A stretch of 64,000 nt of DNA from assembly GCA_013396655.1 (NCBI GenBank), contig WBMV01002681.1, positions 1,054,001 through 1,118,000 of the forward strand, in the 5' to 3' direction. Positions 1-13,600 of the stretch are shown here, in pieces. The translations under genes were made by a program, and so were the position numbers. The notes below the pieces were generated by a model. The model searched no databases, was not told the origin of the DNA, and worked only from the letters and a program-made list of their open reading frames with translations. Each line of letters starts with the position of its first letter. Positions within the stretch are counted from its first letter, which is position 1. Origin of the DNA: Campylorhamphus procurvoides (taxonomy: Eukaryota; Chordata; Aves; Passeriformes; Dendrocolaptidae).

Positions 1-1764
1 GACTCCTTCCTCAGCTGCAGTAGAAATACATAAATTTTAATGCTTTAACACAGGCATTTTGCACCATCATAGATGATTAGAAATAATCTATGAGACATCT
101 CACTGATGTTCATAATATTTTCCTCAGTTAGGTTCTTGATTAATATGTAAATATTGCTGGTTTTCAAACCATTGTCCATTCTCCATAGTGTGATCTCCAA
201 ACACCATGGAATATTAGCATGGTAGAGGAAAGAAATTAAATTGGTTCTCATGAAGAGAAAGGGAAATGCAAATTGTCTTTGAGGGTTTCTGAACTCGGGA
301 CCAAAACCACTACTACTTTAATCAAAAGGAGTTTTAACACTTGTGGAAATGGAATGAACATTTCTTCCTGGCAGATAACTAAAAAACTCTTTGGCGGATA
401 AATATAGGGCTAATGCCATTATTGGAGTTTGCTACCCTTCAGAAAGGGAACATTTATCCCCCAGTAGTGGTCCTCCTAGAAATGTACAAATCAAAGCTTG
501 TTTTCATTGATCAGATTTCTACATTTCCATCAATATTACTGTATTATTCTTTTCTAGGCTGTGGCATTTTTATAGGCTAATCAAATATCCAATATTACGA
601 GGAGCCCTTTAAAGTGAATGCCAGAACTACTAAGGAGTAATTTGAGAATTAGATGTATTTTTGTTAGTTGAAATGATCTTGACTTGCTCATATTGTATTG
701 TACCTGATGCTTAGTAATATGATAGTACTGATACAAATAGAAAGATATCCGGTTTGAAGTTCTTAAATATCTGTTAAAAGTGGTGAGCAGTCCAAGCACA
801 TTAAAATTCCATTTTGCCCCATACAAGTGTTTGCTGCAGATGACCCCCACTGATCTTAAATATATTTCTGTATCTGTAACTGAATAGAGGTTTTCCGTAC
901 AGCATGTTCTAATGGTACTCTGGCCTTTAGCCAACAAGGCACTGAATAAGGCTATTTTTAAAATACAGAAACTGGGAACAGCTGCAGCAATCAAATTTGA
1001 TAAAAACAGAGAGGAACTTTGCTGCCTTTTTTTTTTTAAATGGTTTGTCCAAGTTTAGACTCCTTTCATAGAACAGCTTTTGTTCTGTTGGATGAAGAGG
1101 ATACAAGAGTAACACAGTGAAATCTTTTTGAACAAATAACTTTTAAAAGAATACGGATTAAAATAATAGGGGGCTTTTTGGTGAAGCATGTTCAATGCAA
1201 TTGTACCTCAAACTACTAAAAGAATAAATCCATTAAAAAAAGAACACATTTTATCTGCCAAGTTTTAACATAAAGCTTGCACAAAATACTCTCCCAGACT
1301 GGGAGATGAAATCTCTTGTTTCAAATTTTGAACATCTAGACATTTGTATTTGGGTTTCTAGGTGGAAGTGATCTAATTTGAAGGCTCTAGGGTGGGTTAG
1401 TTTTGGTTGTTGGGGTTTTTTTTCCTTCTTTTGCCATTAATCAAAAAAGTTTCTATGAAAAACTTTCCTTCCCCCTGCTAGGCTGGGGGGGAAAAAATGT
1501 TCACTTAAGGAAAATTTTACAAAGGCCTTCTGTGCACGTTAAAATAATGCTTCATTAAATATTTAATCATAAGGACTGATTCTTTCTTGTTTGTATTTTT
1601 GGGGAAAACTTGTCATTCTGTGATTAATGAGTCAGGAGATGATTATGTAGACAGAAAAAATCCATTATGCAGTAGTAGGCTGAATTGTATCTGTTAAATG
1701 ATTCCATCTGAGGATAGAGTGTCTGTGCTAGACTGATGCAAGACACAAGATACTGGGTAACCAA

Positions 1765-1825
1765 GTTCACATTCCACTGAAATCAGAAAGTTATGCCACT
1801 GAATTCAGCAGAGATAGGATTTTAT
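1765..1825. repeat. Possible relic of an ancient self-complementary amniote repeat
   Basis: The segment carries CCACTGAAATCA, then GTTATGCCACTGAATTCAG, then a degraded GGATTTTA. The layout resembles the common sauropsid repeat core in which CCATTGAAGTCAATGG and CCATTGACTTC alternate around GTTTTGCC. Divergence is high and I cannot name the family. Related remnants may lie at 26361-26400 and 33700-33800. Confidence 0.3.
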
Positions 1826-2344
1826 GGATCGCATTCATTTTAAGGGTCAAAACTTGCATTCTTACCCACTAGAGCTATGTAGTGCACCGTCAATTCTGAT
1901 GATGGAATTTCTCACGTAATATGGGTATATATCATATGAGTGTATGTCCACAGAGGTATAAAATGTTTATGCATTTTTTTTTCTGTCTGTTTAGGTATAT
2001 AAAATAGCTGCTTAATTTATTATCACCATATCTGAGTATCTCTCCAAGGTGAGAATTACAGCAGTGTTATACTTTCCTTCAGGCTAAGAGGCAGACTGGG
2101 CATGTTTTGTTTTGTTTTAAAAACAGGAAAACAAAATACAAAGAAAAGAATAAAACTAGGGAATTGATACTGCCATGAAATAGATATATGGATCCACCTG
2201 AGATTTTTAATTTTTACAAACAAACTTAGCAATGCAAAATACTCAAAACTGGGTCAAATACTGTGGATATAGAACTTGATGTATATCTTTGAAATCAACA
2301 TTAAGAGGGAAAATAGACTTTTGGAAACAGAAGGCTTAAATTCA

Positions 2345-2645
2345 GGATTTGCTGATTTATTTCCTGTCTCTGCTACAAACTTCACATGTGATCTTGGCCA
2401 GGTCAGTTCTGCAAACTCATGTGCTTAACTTTATGTGATGGAAATCATATTAGGACTCTTGTGGGTCTACACACAATATATACAGCTGAATATGAGAACA
2501 AATATTTTGCAGGATAAAGATATCTGTATACAATTTGCACTTTGTAAAATGGACATAATAATGTTATTTTTCCCCAGTGCTTTGTCTGTTTTATTTGTCT
2601 ATAAGTTCTTGGATAGGAGAGCTGTCTTTTGTATATGTCTGTGAA
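2345..2645 (+). repeat. MIR-like ancient amniote SINE relic
   Basis: The order of motifs follows the MIR/CORE-SINE plan. A GTGATCTTGGCCAGGTCA segment near 2389 corresponds to the 'tgaccttgggcaagtca' block. TTTGTAAAATGGACATAATA near 2541 corresponds to 'ctgtaaaatggggataata'. TATAAGTTCTTGGATAGGA followed by GCTGTCTTTTGTATATGTCTGTG near 2600-2642 corresponds to the sauropsid tail 'taagctcttcggggcaggg…ctgtct…tgtctgtac'. The copy is very diverged, as expected for an insertion that predates birds. The family name is from memory, not from a database match. Confidence 0.5.
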
Positions 2646-5600
2646 TCAGTAAGAAAACAGAGCCTTGACATCATGTGGCCCTTTTACAATTCTGATATAA
2701 ACAATTATAAATGTTGAGGCATGTGTTACTTCAGGTAGCTTCTCTAAAGGAAAACATAACAAAACCCCAGATGTACAGATTGCACGTGATTTCCTGATGT
2801 TTTGCCAGGAACTTAGAAGAAGGTGTTCATTTGAAACTGTGACATTAAACACATTTTTAGATTTTTTTTTTGCAACAGTAGTCCCTGTTCTTGCATATGG
2901 AAGCAACCCCACATTCCTGCCTAAGGGATAACTGGAGATTTAATACATGCTGTGTTCTAGGAAGATAGTGAAGCATTTATGTGGTGCAGAACATTGAGCT
3001 TGGGAGTTTTTCAAGGATCCTCTGGCATTATACCAGCTTTCAAATTCTTGTCCAGTATTTTAACTGGAACCAAAAAATTTCCAGCATGATGATTACTAGG
3101 GTTTGATTACATTTAGTAAGCTATGGAGCCCCTTCTCTTCGAAGACAAACTGCTGCCAGAGACAGATTTACCACTGACCAACAGTGTTTTTATGCAAATG
3201 TGCCTGAGTGAGTGCCATAACCCCAAATTATAATAGAGTCATTCAATCTCTTGCCAGGACAGCAATATTTATATATTGCAAAGATAAATTGGATATCAAA
3301 ACCAGTTCTATTACAGAGGGAAAGTTCTCTATGTAAATCAGTATTTCTAATCACACCATGATTCTTCCCACCCCCTACCCCATTTTGCTTTCTTTGCTTT
3401 ATCTTCATAGATGAATTCCAAATGTGTCTTACTCTCGTGTGTTCACTTTGAATATTGAAGCATTCAGCTAACCTCACTACAAAACTTCAAAGTCTCCAAG
3501 TGTGTTTCTTCATGCCTTGGGGAAGGGCTATAAAAGGCTTATAATTCACATACAGTGTTTTGTCTGCCACTTGTGCAAGTTTGTTTGAACTTCTCTTTCT
3601 CCTGATGCCTGATGGGAAGAAATGGGCATTCAGCTCCCTAGTGACTTTATCTCCCCATCAGGAATAAAGTCACCCCATCAGGAATGAGTGCAAGGGGTCA
3701 GATGCCCCTGTGCATGCTAGTCACTGTCTGCTGACAGCAGTGCTCCCCTGGGAGAGCTGGCTTTGTTTACTGACAGGGCTAATATGAGGAGACACGTGAA
3801 GTACTTTGGTTTGTGGAAGAGGGCAGGAGAGGCATGGTGCTGTGAAAACATTCCCACACACTCTAATGGCTCATTCACATAGAAAACAAGCGAGAGCCTT
3901 CAGCTCTTTCACAGAGCTCAAAGTAGAACAAACGGACTCAGGAACCCCAAGGCACCAGTCAAAAAAGCACTTTCCTAATGGACTAACACTGAGATGCTGT
4001 CAGTGATAGCTTACCTACGAGACTTCAGCTCTCGTTTAGGCAACTAAATGACTTAGCTAGAATGGAAAACTGATGAGTAGCTGGTAATTGCTTTTGTTTA
4101 CTGTTAGGTGCCAAATACTTCTTGAAAATCTAACCTTCAATTTCCTAAACTCAAACGTTCTAAAACTAGTTATAAGAGGTGAAGCATGCACTGGAGAATT
4201 TCATCAATACAATGACCAATTATTTCCCTTTAAAATAAAATTTAGGATGCAGAAGAAATGAAATATTCCTTAAAAGTGATACCTTTTTAGCTTTATAATT
4301 GGTAGAGACACAGTTACAAGTGTGTAACTTCAGAATATAATTTGAGGATTGAAAAGAGTGACTTTCTCAGATCTCAAACACAAAAATAGGGATACAGGTC
4401 ATGGAAAAGTCCACATTATAAGCTATTTGAGGTGATGAATGATGTTTAGTGAACAGCAGCATTTGTTATTCTCCTCTAAAATTTACAAGACATGTAAGAA
4501 GTCAACAAGAACAGTGATACTAGATCAACCCACAAGTTCGTGTATCTGACCTCTATTAGAAACCTGTATTAGAAATAAGGCATAAAAGAGCAAATTTACA
4601 GTGAATCTTCTGTTAAGATATCCTACCAAATATGTAGCATTTTTTATTTAAGGCATTTCAAAGTCTAGTATGGCATCATGGCATAACAAAGTATTATGTA
4701 ATAAAAGGATTTCCTGCTTGCCTAGAAATGCAGTGAAGCTCTTTGGTTCTTGCATTTGGCAAAATACTGAATTATAGAACTATCTTCACCTAGTCCATGG
4801 CACTTTTGATTTTTTCATCTTTCCTCCATTCATCTCTTTACTTCCTGGAGGCTACTACTCTAATTTATTTTCATACAAAAGTTGCTCCATAATTGTTATA
4901 ATGTTTTTTATTTGTTATTTCCAGTTATTTTATATCCTCTGAATTGCTGAGTGGACTGGAACTACAAACTCTATGAGCATACCAGTTGTAATATTTGATG
5001 ACCATAAATTGAGCATTGTGCTGATAGTTCCACAGAGCTAGCCACAGTAACTCCACAATGTGATTTCCTGCATGATAATATCGATTGAAGTTCAGAAAAA
5101 CAAACTTATACAGACATATACAAATGGACACACATACCATATTTATTTCCAAAAGTTATATATATATATGTAGTTGTCTGTTTCCCCTCATGAGCATTGT
5201 TGCATATATTGAACTTTCTGCCTTCCATTACTCAGTACTCTAAAATGTCTAAACTTTTTTTATAATTGGCTTTTTTCTTTCCTCTGTTGAATCCTCAGCA
5301 ACTCACTATCTACTTCTGTGTCCAGATTATTTAGGGGTATGTGTTGAGCAGTACAGAGGCCAGCATGGATCTTTCTGAGAAGTCAGTGATAAACTTTCTG
5401 CCAGAATGAAGAAGGACTTCCCCTTTCCTATCTTTTCATACAAGATCAGATCTCTTTTAATAGAGCTCAGTCTCTTTCAGAGTCTTTGTGGAGACCTTTT
5501 AAGAAAAAATGTCATTCATTCATTGATGTCTTGACCCTTTATATTCAACCAGTGTACCTATACCTATAGGCACATAACATCATTGGAAGAGTGGGACTAA

Positions 5601-5951
5601 AATAGACACACTCCCTTTTCCACTTTTGCTCACTCTGGGTTCTGATTAAAGTCAATATATCTCAAGGATTTGTTGAAATGGATATTACTACTAAAAAGCA
5701 TCAGGTCAAATATATTACCAAGGGCAGGAGTATGAACTAACACAGTCAATAATTGCATGTTACATTTGGTTTAGTTTTTACTGCTTCTGAAGCAAAGTTA
5801 TGTCTAATTTAAGCTCAATTCTAAAAATATTCATATTTGGCCAAAAATAGCTCCAATTTGGGAATGTGCCATTTCAAATGTGAAGTTTTTGAAAAGGCTT
5901 CACTTTTTGGGTAGATGAGAGTATTGTTCAGTTCCATCTTCCAACGTTTAA

Positions 5952-5981
5952 TATACCACATTATTTGAGAAGTGTGGTATA
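5952..5981. repeat. Short inverted repeat, 9-bp perfect arms
   Basis: TATACCACA (5952-5960) and TGTGGTATA (5973-5981) are exact reverse complements separated by 12 bases. It lies in a DGKB intron. A repeat of this size is expected by chance in 64 kb of AT-rich DNA, so no function is claimed. Confidence 0.6.
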
Positions 5982-7927
5982 GATCAAAGAGCAGGATTTG
6001 GCCCTTAGTTACCTGCTGTTACTGGCACTAATCTCACAGCTATTGAAAAATGATGCATCAAATTTAAATCACTGCAAATGTCACTATTCTGAATCTTGCA
6101 CATGTTGCCTGAGCTGTCAGAAATAAAAATCTGTTCTTAATTATTCTCCCATTTAAAAAATAATAATTTTCTAATAACCCAGTGAATAGGAATTTGATGT
6201 TTTCTTTGGCTGAAAACAATGATTTAGTACATCTATAAAGTTCTGTGTGCTTTTATAGTATAGTAGCTTTTGAAAATGAGTAGGACTTTCCCATTTAAAT
6301 CCCTGTGGCTACCAAGAAAAGCAGAAGTTGTTTAAATCTCAGTTAAGTTTGAAAGTGAGTAAATTAAAGAAAATATTTCAAGAAAAAAGAAAGCCCGATA
6401 TACAAAATTGGCAGTACATGTGTTACAAGGATGCAAACTATAAGAATGTGTAGTTAGAATTAATGATATTGTATATTTTTATCTTTTGTCTATCCTATTG
6501 TTTTGCCTTAATAGGAAAGAATAGTGGTTTTTTCTTCACCAATTTTATATGGAACTGGTTTCAGTGTGGTGAGAAAATGAAAATAGCAGAGACTATCAAG
6601 AAAGTGTAAGAAAAAAATGAAAGCTTTGAATAGTGTCATATTTTCTATTTGGAAGCAGAATAATCCAGACCATAAATCCTATTTACTTTTAATATTTTTT
6701 TTCCCCATCACAGTACTTCTTTCAGTTGATTACCTTCATTGAAAGCCCAAAGAAGTGAACAGAAAAGACTCCCATTGAAATTTGGCAATAACCTCATAGA
6801 CATGATTGTTAGCATGAAATTCTACCTTCATTAAAGGTGGAAGGGTTGAAAATATGCAGAGTAATGTGCTCTCCTTTATTGTTTTTTCTCAATGTAATGA
6901 TAGACTAACATTTTAGGTCATTGCTGTGCTTCACCGAATAACGTACCATTTGGAAACACAAACATTAATGGCCAATTTATAAAACACATATATAAAAACA
7001 CACGACTAAAAAAGAAATGTTTCTTTTTCTTGTTCACTTGGTTTTGACAGCATGTATTTACACAAGAGCATATAAAACCTTTCATACAAAACACCCTAGT
7101 TGGTTCTGGATAATATTTCATTACCTTGCTTGATTGCTTCTCAAACCAAACTGTTATATTACTGTTTAATCTTCTGTTTGTACCTGACATTCTAGACAGA
7201 ATTTGTCCTTGCTCCTTGAAGTCAAGCAAACTAATATTTATTTTGCCAGGTATATTATTTATTTAAATAATTTTAGAAGTTTATTGCCAAAGTGCTATGT
7301 GGACAAAAAGCAGTGTGAAACCAAAATATATAAGTGAGTGCAAACATGCACTACAAAGTTCAGGAAGGTTAGGTGGACAGTTACTGATATATGGTGTTTT
7401 TCTCCCTTGTTGCATTGCATCTGTGCACTGAGACAGTGATCAAATCAAAAAAATAATCGGTCTAATAATAATAATGCATACACACAAAGGCTGAATTAGA
7501 GTTGTACATATCATCTGGAATGTATTGTGTATAAGAGAATTCAGTAGGGTCTGGAGTGCTGACATTTTCTTTAGAGATTTTAAATATCTGTTGAAAGAAT
7601 AAACAGCATGAATTTCTGAACTGCAAGCATGTCATTCTATGTATGTCAGGTAAACAAAATGAAGGAACCTCTCCTATTTTCTCATATAATGAGATTATTT
7701 GTGCAGTGATTATCTATTAAAATAAACCATGGATATAATTATTATATTTTAGAATCATATTGGTCAGGATATTTTAGAATGGTGTGATAGCAGACCCAGT
7801 TGTGTCCAACCTTAAAGCTGTAATCACTTCTTAGGAGTAATCATTTTTGCCAGTTCTGTTCTCCACATCAGCCTGCCTTTGGAGAGTTTTTGCTAGTCAA
7901 TATGACTGCTGTCAAAATGCTCTCTAG

Positions 7928-9500
<1,573 letters not shown>

Positions 9501-9561
9501 GACCAGCAAGTCTCTGCCTATGCAGATAGATGGGGAACCTTGGATGCAAACTCCTTGCACG
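9501..9561 (+). CDS. DGKB: DGKB exon with the QIDGEPW motif (second from last)
   Basis: This 61-bp exon lies between TTTTAG|GACC and CACG|GTAACT. Its first G completes the Arg codon begun at 8078, and it then encodes [20 protein letters not shown] in 20 exact codons, so the next intron is phase 0. The Gln-Ile-Asp-Gly-Glu-Pro-Trp block is the conserved end of the DGK accessory domain, and a related DGE(P/A) block occurs in other lipid kinases of the fold. Residues match what I recall of DGKB at almost every position. The flanking exons are 1.4 kb upstream and 8.2 kb downstream. Skipping this 61-bp exon would shift the frame. Confidence 0.95.
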
Positions 9562-12500
9562 GTAACTGCAACTTTTTTTTTTTAACTTTCTCTTCTTTTT
9601 CAATGATAGAAATAATTTGTTTGTTTGTTTAAAAACCAACCATTTTCATCAGCATTAACTCAATTTACTTAAATAACATCTTCACACTCTGCTTTTACTT
9701 CAATGCTCCCTGCATTTTCAATTTATCATTCTGTTTTAAGCACAAGTTAGAATGGAATACAAAGGCATTTCAGAAGTTTGGAAAATATTTGAAGGGTGCA
9801 GTCTCAGCATCCCCTTAATGTAATCTTTTTTTTTTTTTTTTTTCTTGAGAACGGTGTGTCAGATTTAGAGTCTACTGCTGAGAAAAATTCTGTGGGTTTT
9901 TTGATGCTAAAATGTGTAAAGTAACTATTCTTAAAAATTTGGGAAGAGTTTCTATTGTGTTTTTAAGAACTAATGTCAAGAAATTTTTATTTAAATCTAA
10001 AGTGTCAGCCATGCTGATTGAATTATACAATAGAACTAAATTTTTTTAAGTCCTTACAGTTTAAAGGTGAAATAAAGGAAATTAATTAGTTTCTTTTTTC
10101 AATGCTCACACATAGGAAGTAAGGGGAGATAAATATCCATCTGGATAGGTTAGGTTAAGATGGGATGGGATAGAAGCTTGCTCAGAAAAGGTTTTTTGAG
10201 TAACTGTTTACAGACAACACAAGAAGTTGTAGCTGTAAGAACTTTCCATTTTCATCTCTCTCCAGTAAATTTTAGAGGCTAACTAAGCATTTGGAGAAGA
10301 TGTTGAAGAAATCCAAGCTCTTTACTGTTGTATGTAATCTTAATAACGTGTCTTAATATACAGTTCTACTAATTTTGTTTCCCTAAAGATGTGTTTTTAA
10401 GTAGATCAATTGCTGTAGCTTTGCAGCTTCTAAGTATGACAAAACAGTAATGTGAAGAGGAAGAAATCCCAATACAGATGGGTGTAATTCTCAAAAAAAA
10501 GGGTACTGGATCACTTTCATAAGCTATATATCTGTAGTAGAATTAAAAGTTGCACACTAAAGTAAAAGGGAGCACCTTGAGTAAGGTACTAACAGGCATG
10601 CAGCTGATAATATATGGGTTATGATGACAGAAAAGGGTCATGATAGTTCATCTTTACCAGATACAGCATAGTGTACAGCTGGACAGTGTGAAGAAGGCCT
10701 GAACTCTCATTCTCTATCAAAGCACTTGCATTCTGCAATGTGAGGAGAACCATATGAACATGTACTCCATGAAAGCAGAACAGTGGGGATTTTATTGCAG
10801 GAAACCTTTTGGAGTTAAGAGATCACTATCTTTACCTCTTCTACAGCAATGGCTCAGTGCAGAGCAACAGTACCAAACCCAGCGGTTACTTGTTCAAGAA
10901 AAAAGACATGTAATTTTTCAGTTGCCAGATTACAGAAGAGAACTTATGGAGGGATGCTGGCAATAACATGTGCTTTTTTTGTCTCGATTGCTTGCTCTGT
11001 GCAAAATCGCTGCTATCTGATTGATAATGCTAGCAGAAGCTGCCTGCGTGGTTGAGGACAAACCTGGAAAAAGAGACAGTTCTTACATTTCAATTACTGC
11101 CCTGAGGAAACAGTAAATTATAACTCGTAATTACTGCTGTCCAGCTGAAGTACTGTTTTAAAGGGGATAGAAATGGCATATGCTTTTCTGTGGAACTCAG
11201 AATACTCTTTTTTGTATTCCATTGTTACGAGAATATACTTCGCATTGTGTAAGAAAACCATGCTCTTGAATGTACCTATATTCTCTGAGAAGAAAATCTA
11301 TTAACTAATAGCATGACTTCCTGACAGCTGTCCCTTCTCATGCATATAGAGACCATGCTCCCCCAAAACGACAGTGTGAGCTCTAAGAAAATATTTTGGG
11401 ATGTGATAGAAAATGCAGTGATTCCCTAGAAGCTGTGATCTTTTTTTTTCCCCTTCCTGTGTTCAGTTTTAGTACTAAAGAAGTTGTTGTGTGCTTCTTT
11501 TAACATCTTTTATGATCTTCTATTGCTCATGCACCTAGCATCCCTAAATGGAGCATACTTAAAAGTGTGTCTCAGTCTAAAAATTTTTTATCCAAAATTA
11601 TTCACTATGTTGACACAGACTGCAGTGTCTAACAAAGTCACTTTGCTCTGGTATAATAAGATACAGCATATGAGCATCAAATTGCATTGTTTTCACTGGG
11701 CTTTTTTTTAGAGGAGTCTTTGGGAAAAGGAAAGATGATAATGTTAATGTTATGTTAAACATTTTGTCTGATTAGCTGAAAAAGAAATTCTATCAGAGCT
11801 CTCCCAAACAAATATAGCAACATGAAAGATATCTATGGTTTCACCACGTCTCCAAACAGGTCATTAATAGTAATGAAACTTCAAAGACTCTCAAGTTAAT
11901 TCAATAAACTCCTAGCTTTAGCCATCAGGATTTTTTAAAGAAAAGTAATCTTTCAATTTAGCTACATAAATTATTAGCATTGTTTTGAAAAAATCCATAA
12001 GAATGTTCCATCTTAATTTTCAGTTCTTTCATCTATTCTTGACTTGCCTGGCATTCTATCTGAAAGAGTGTCAAGCTGCTAGAAATGCTAGATTAAAAGT
12101 AGAAGACAGAAAGATCTATAGAAGATGCAAGAATATTGCCTAAATGAAAAAAAAAACGAAAATGAAAATCCATAGTCAGAACTCACCTAATGGATTGCCA
12201 GAAATATAGTTTCATGGACATCTGAATCACATAATATTTTTAGAATTGTTTACTGATAGAAAAACTTGGATTAAGTAATTTAATAATGAAACTCAGAACT
12301 AGCATTTCAAGATACTATCATTTAAATGCACCTTAAAAGTATATTTTGAATGAATGCTTTCTCTCTAGCTTTTCCTTTAGTCCCTAGAGATGTGATGAGC
12401 CGGAGCACAGAGATTCTACTATCCTATTGTTAAATCCAGAGAGAAACAAGAACTAAAGCCAAAATAAACCAAACCAAGCTTTTATTAATAATCACTATGC

Positions 12501-12879
12501 ACCAGTCTAGGTGAGAAAACTGAAAGTCACAGATTTGCATTTATGTAGATCAATTGGCTCCAACACCCTAAGATCCCATGAAGAAGCTGCAGCTGTATTC
12601 TAGACTCTGTCTGTAAAGTATCCTCTTTGCATGCCTCTGGCTGTATTTTCTTATGAGTTTTTTATAATGGAAACATTTAAACTTCTGTGTCTGCTGCTTT
12701 AAAGCAAAAAGGACCTGAGTCCTAGTTATGGTGGATGATTTCAATAGAATATTAGCCAATTACTACATAGTTAACCTATAAATGGAAGTCAGTCCCTAGA
12801 AAAGGGTTTTGGTGTCATAATAAAATGCCATATTTTTTCCCTTTTGAGCAGTAGTGTGCATGCATTTTTTCTTTCAAGG

Positions 12880-13600
12880 CAAGGCCAGATTGATTTATTG
12901 AGTTTGTTACGTTTTATTTTGCAGCTGCGCATTATTTTTTGTGGTCACAGGTACACTGCACTTTAATTAGTTTTGTTTACCTATGCATATTTTTTCTTAA
13001 TTTCACAACAATAGTTTTTGTAATTGACAAAGCAATTTACTGCATGTGTGCTTTCTGCATCCCAGACAAATACTTTTACATGTAATGCACCTTTCTTTCC
13101 AGTTCAGATTGTTAAGAAAAGAATTAGTTGTGACTAATTGCCAATTAATTTGCAGTGGTTTTAGGGAGGAGGGGGAAAAAACAATTGCACCTACTAATTA
13201 AAATTTAAAATATTCCAAAGTGTCATCTTTAGGTATCTGTGGAATACATAATTTCCATTTTAGTTCTGCACTGGATCTGTAACAACCCTGAGCTGACAGC
13301 TCTATTAATTTAAAACCTCAGCAATACCTATTAGTACAAAACATGAAAAAAATTCCATTAATCATTTATTTTAATTTTGCAGCTCTGTCATTTTCTCAGT
13401 ATGTTTAAAAATTATGATGACACCATAATGTTTTCCAATCTACCTGTGTGAAGGGGAAGCGGATCACACTACTTAGGAGAGAGACTAGAGTATATTATTA
13501 GAGCTTAATTAATGCCAAACTGATTAGATTTGATTGCACTTTGCACAATAATATTGTTTAGAAATTTATTTATGATGTGTTGCATAACGCTATATTTAAA
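12880..13600. promoter_or_regulatory. Candidate conserved intronic element rich in TAATTA cores
   Basis: Roughly 700 bp of complex, non-repetitive, AT-rich sequence holds clustered homeodomain-type cores, for example TTTAATTAG near 12963, GAATTAG…GACTAATTGCCAATTAAT at 13121-13149, ACTAATTAAA near 13193, TCTATTAAT near 13302, CATTAATC near 13356 and GCTTAATTAATG near 13504. A palindrome GAGCTGACAGCTC sits at 13290-13302. This is the texture of vertebrate deeply conserved enhancers, and DGKB introns lie next to the developmental gene ETV1. Conservation cannot be measured here, so the call is inference only. Confidence 0.25.

Noticed and set aside
581..994. Open frame of 137 codons on the minus strand
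   Set aside because: It is the longest open frame in the window but has no family signature, lies in a DGKB intron, and open frames of this length occur by chance in 64 kb of such sequence.
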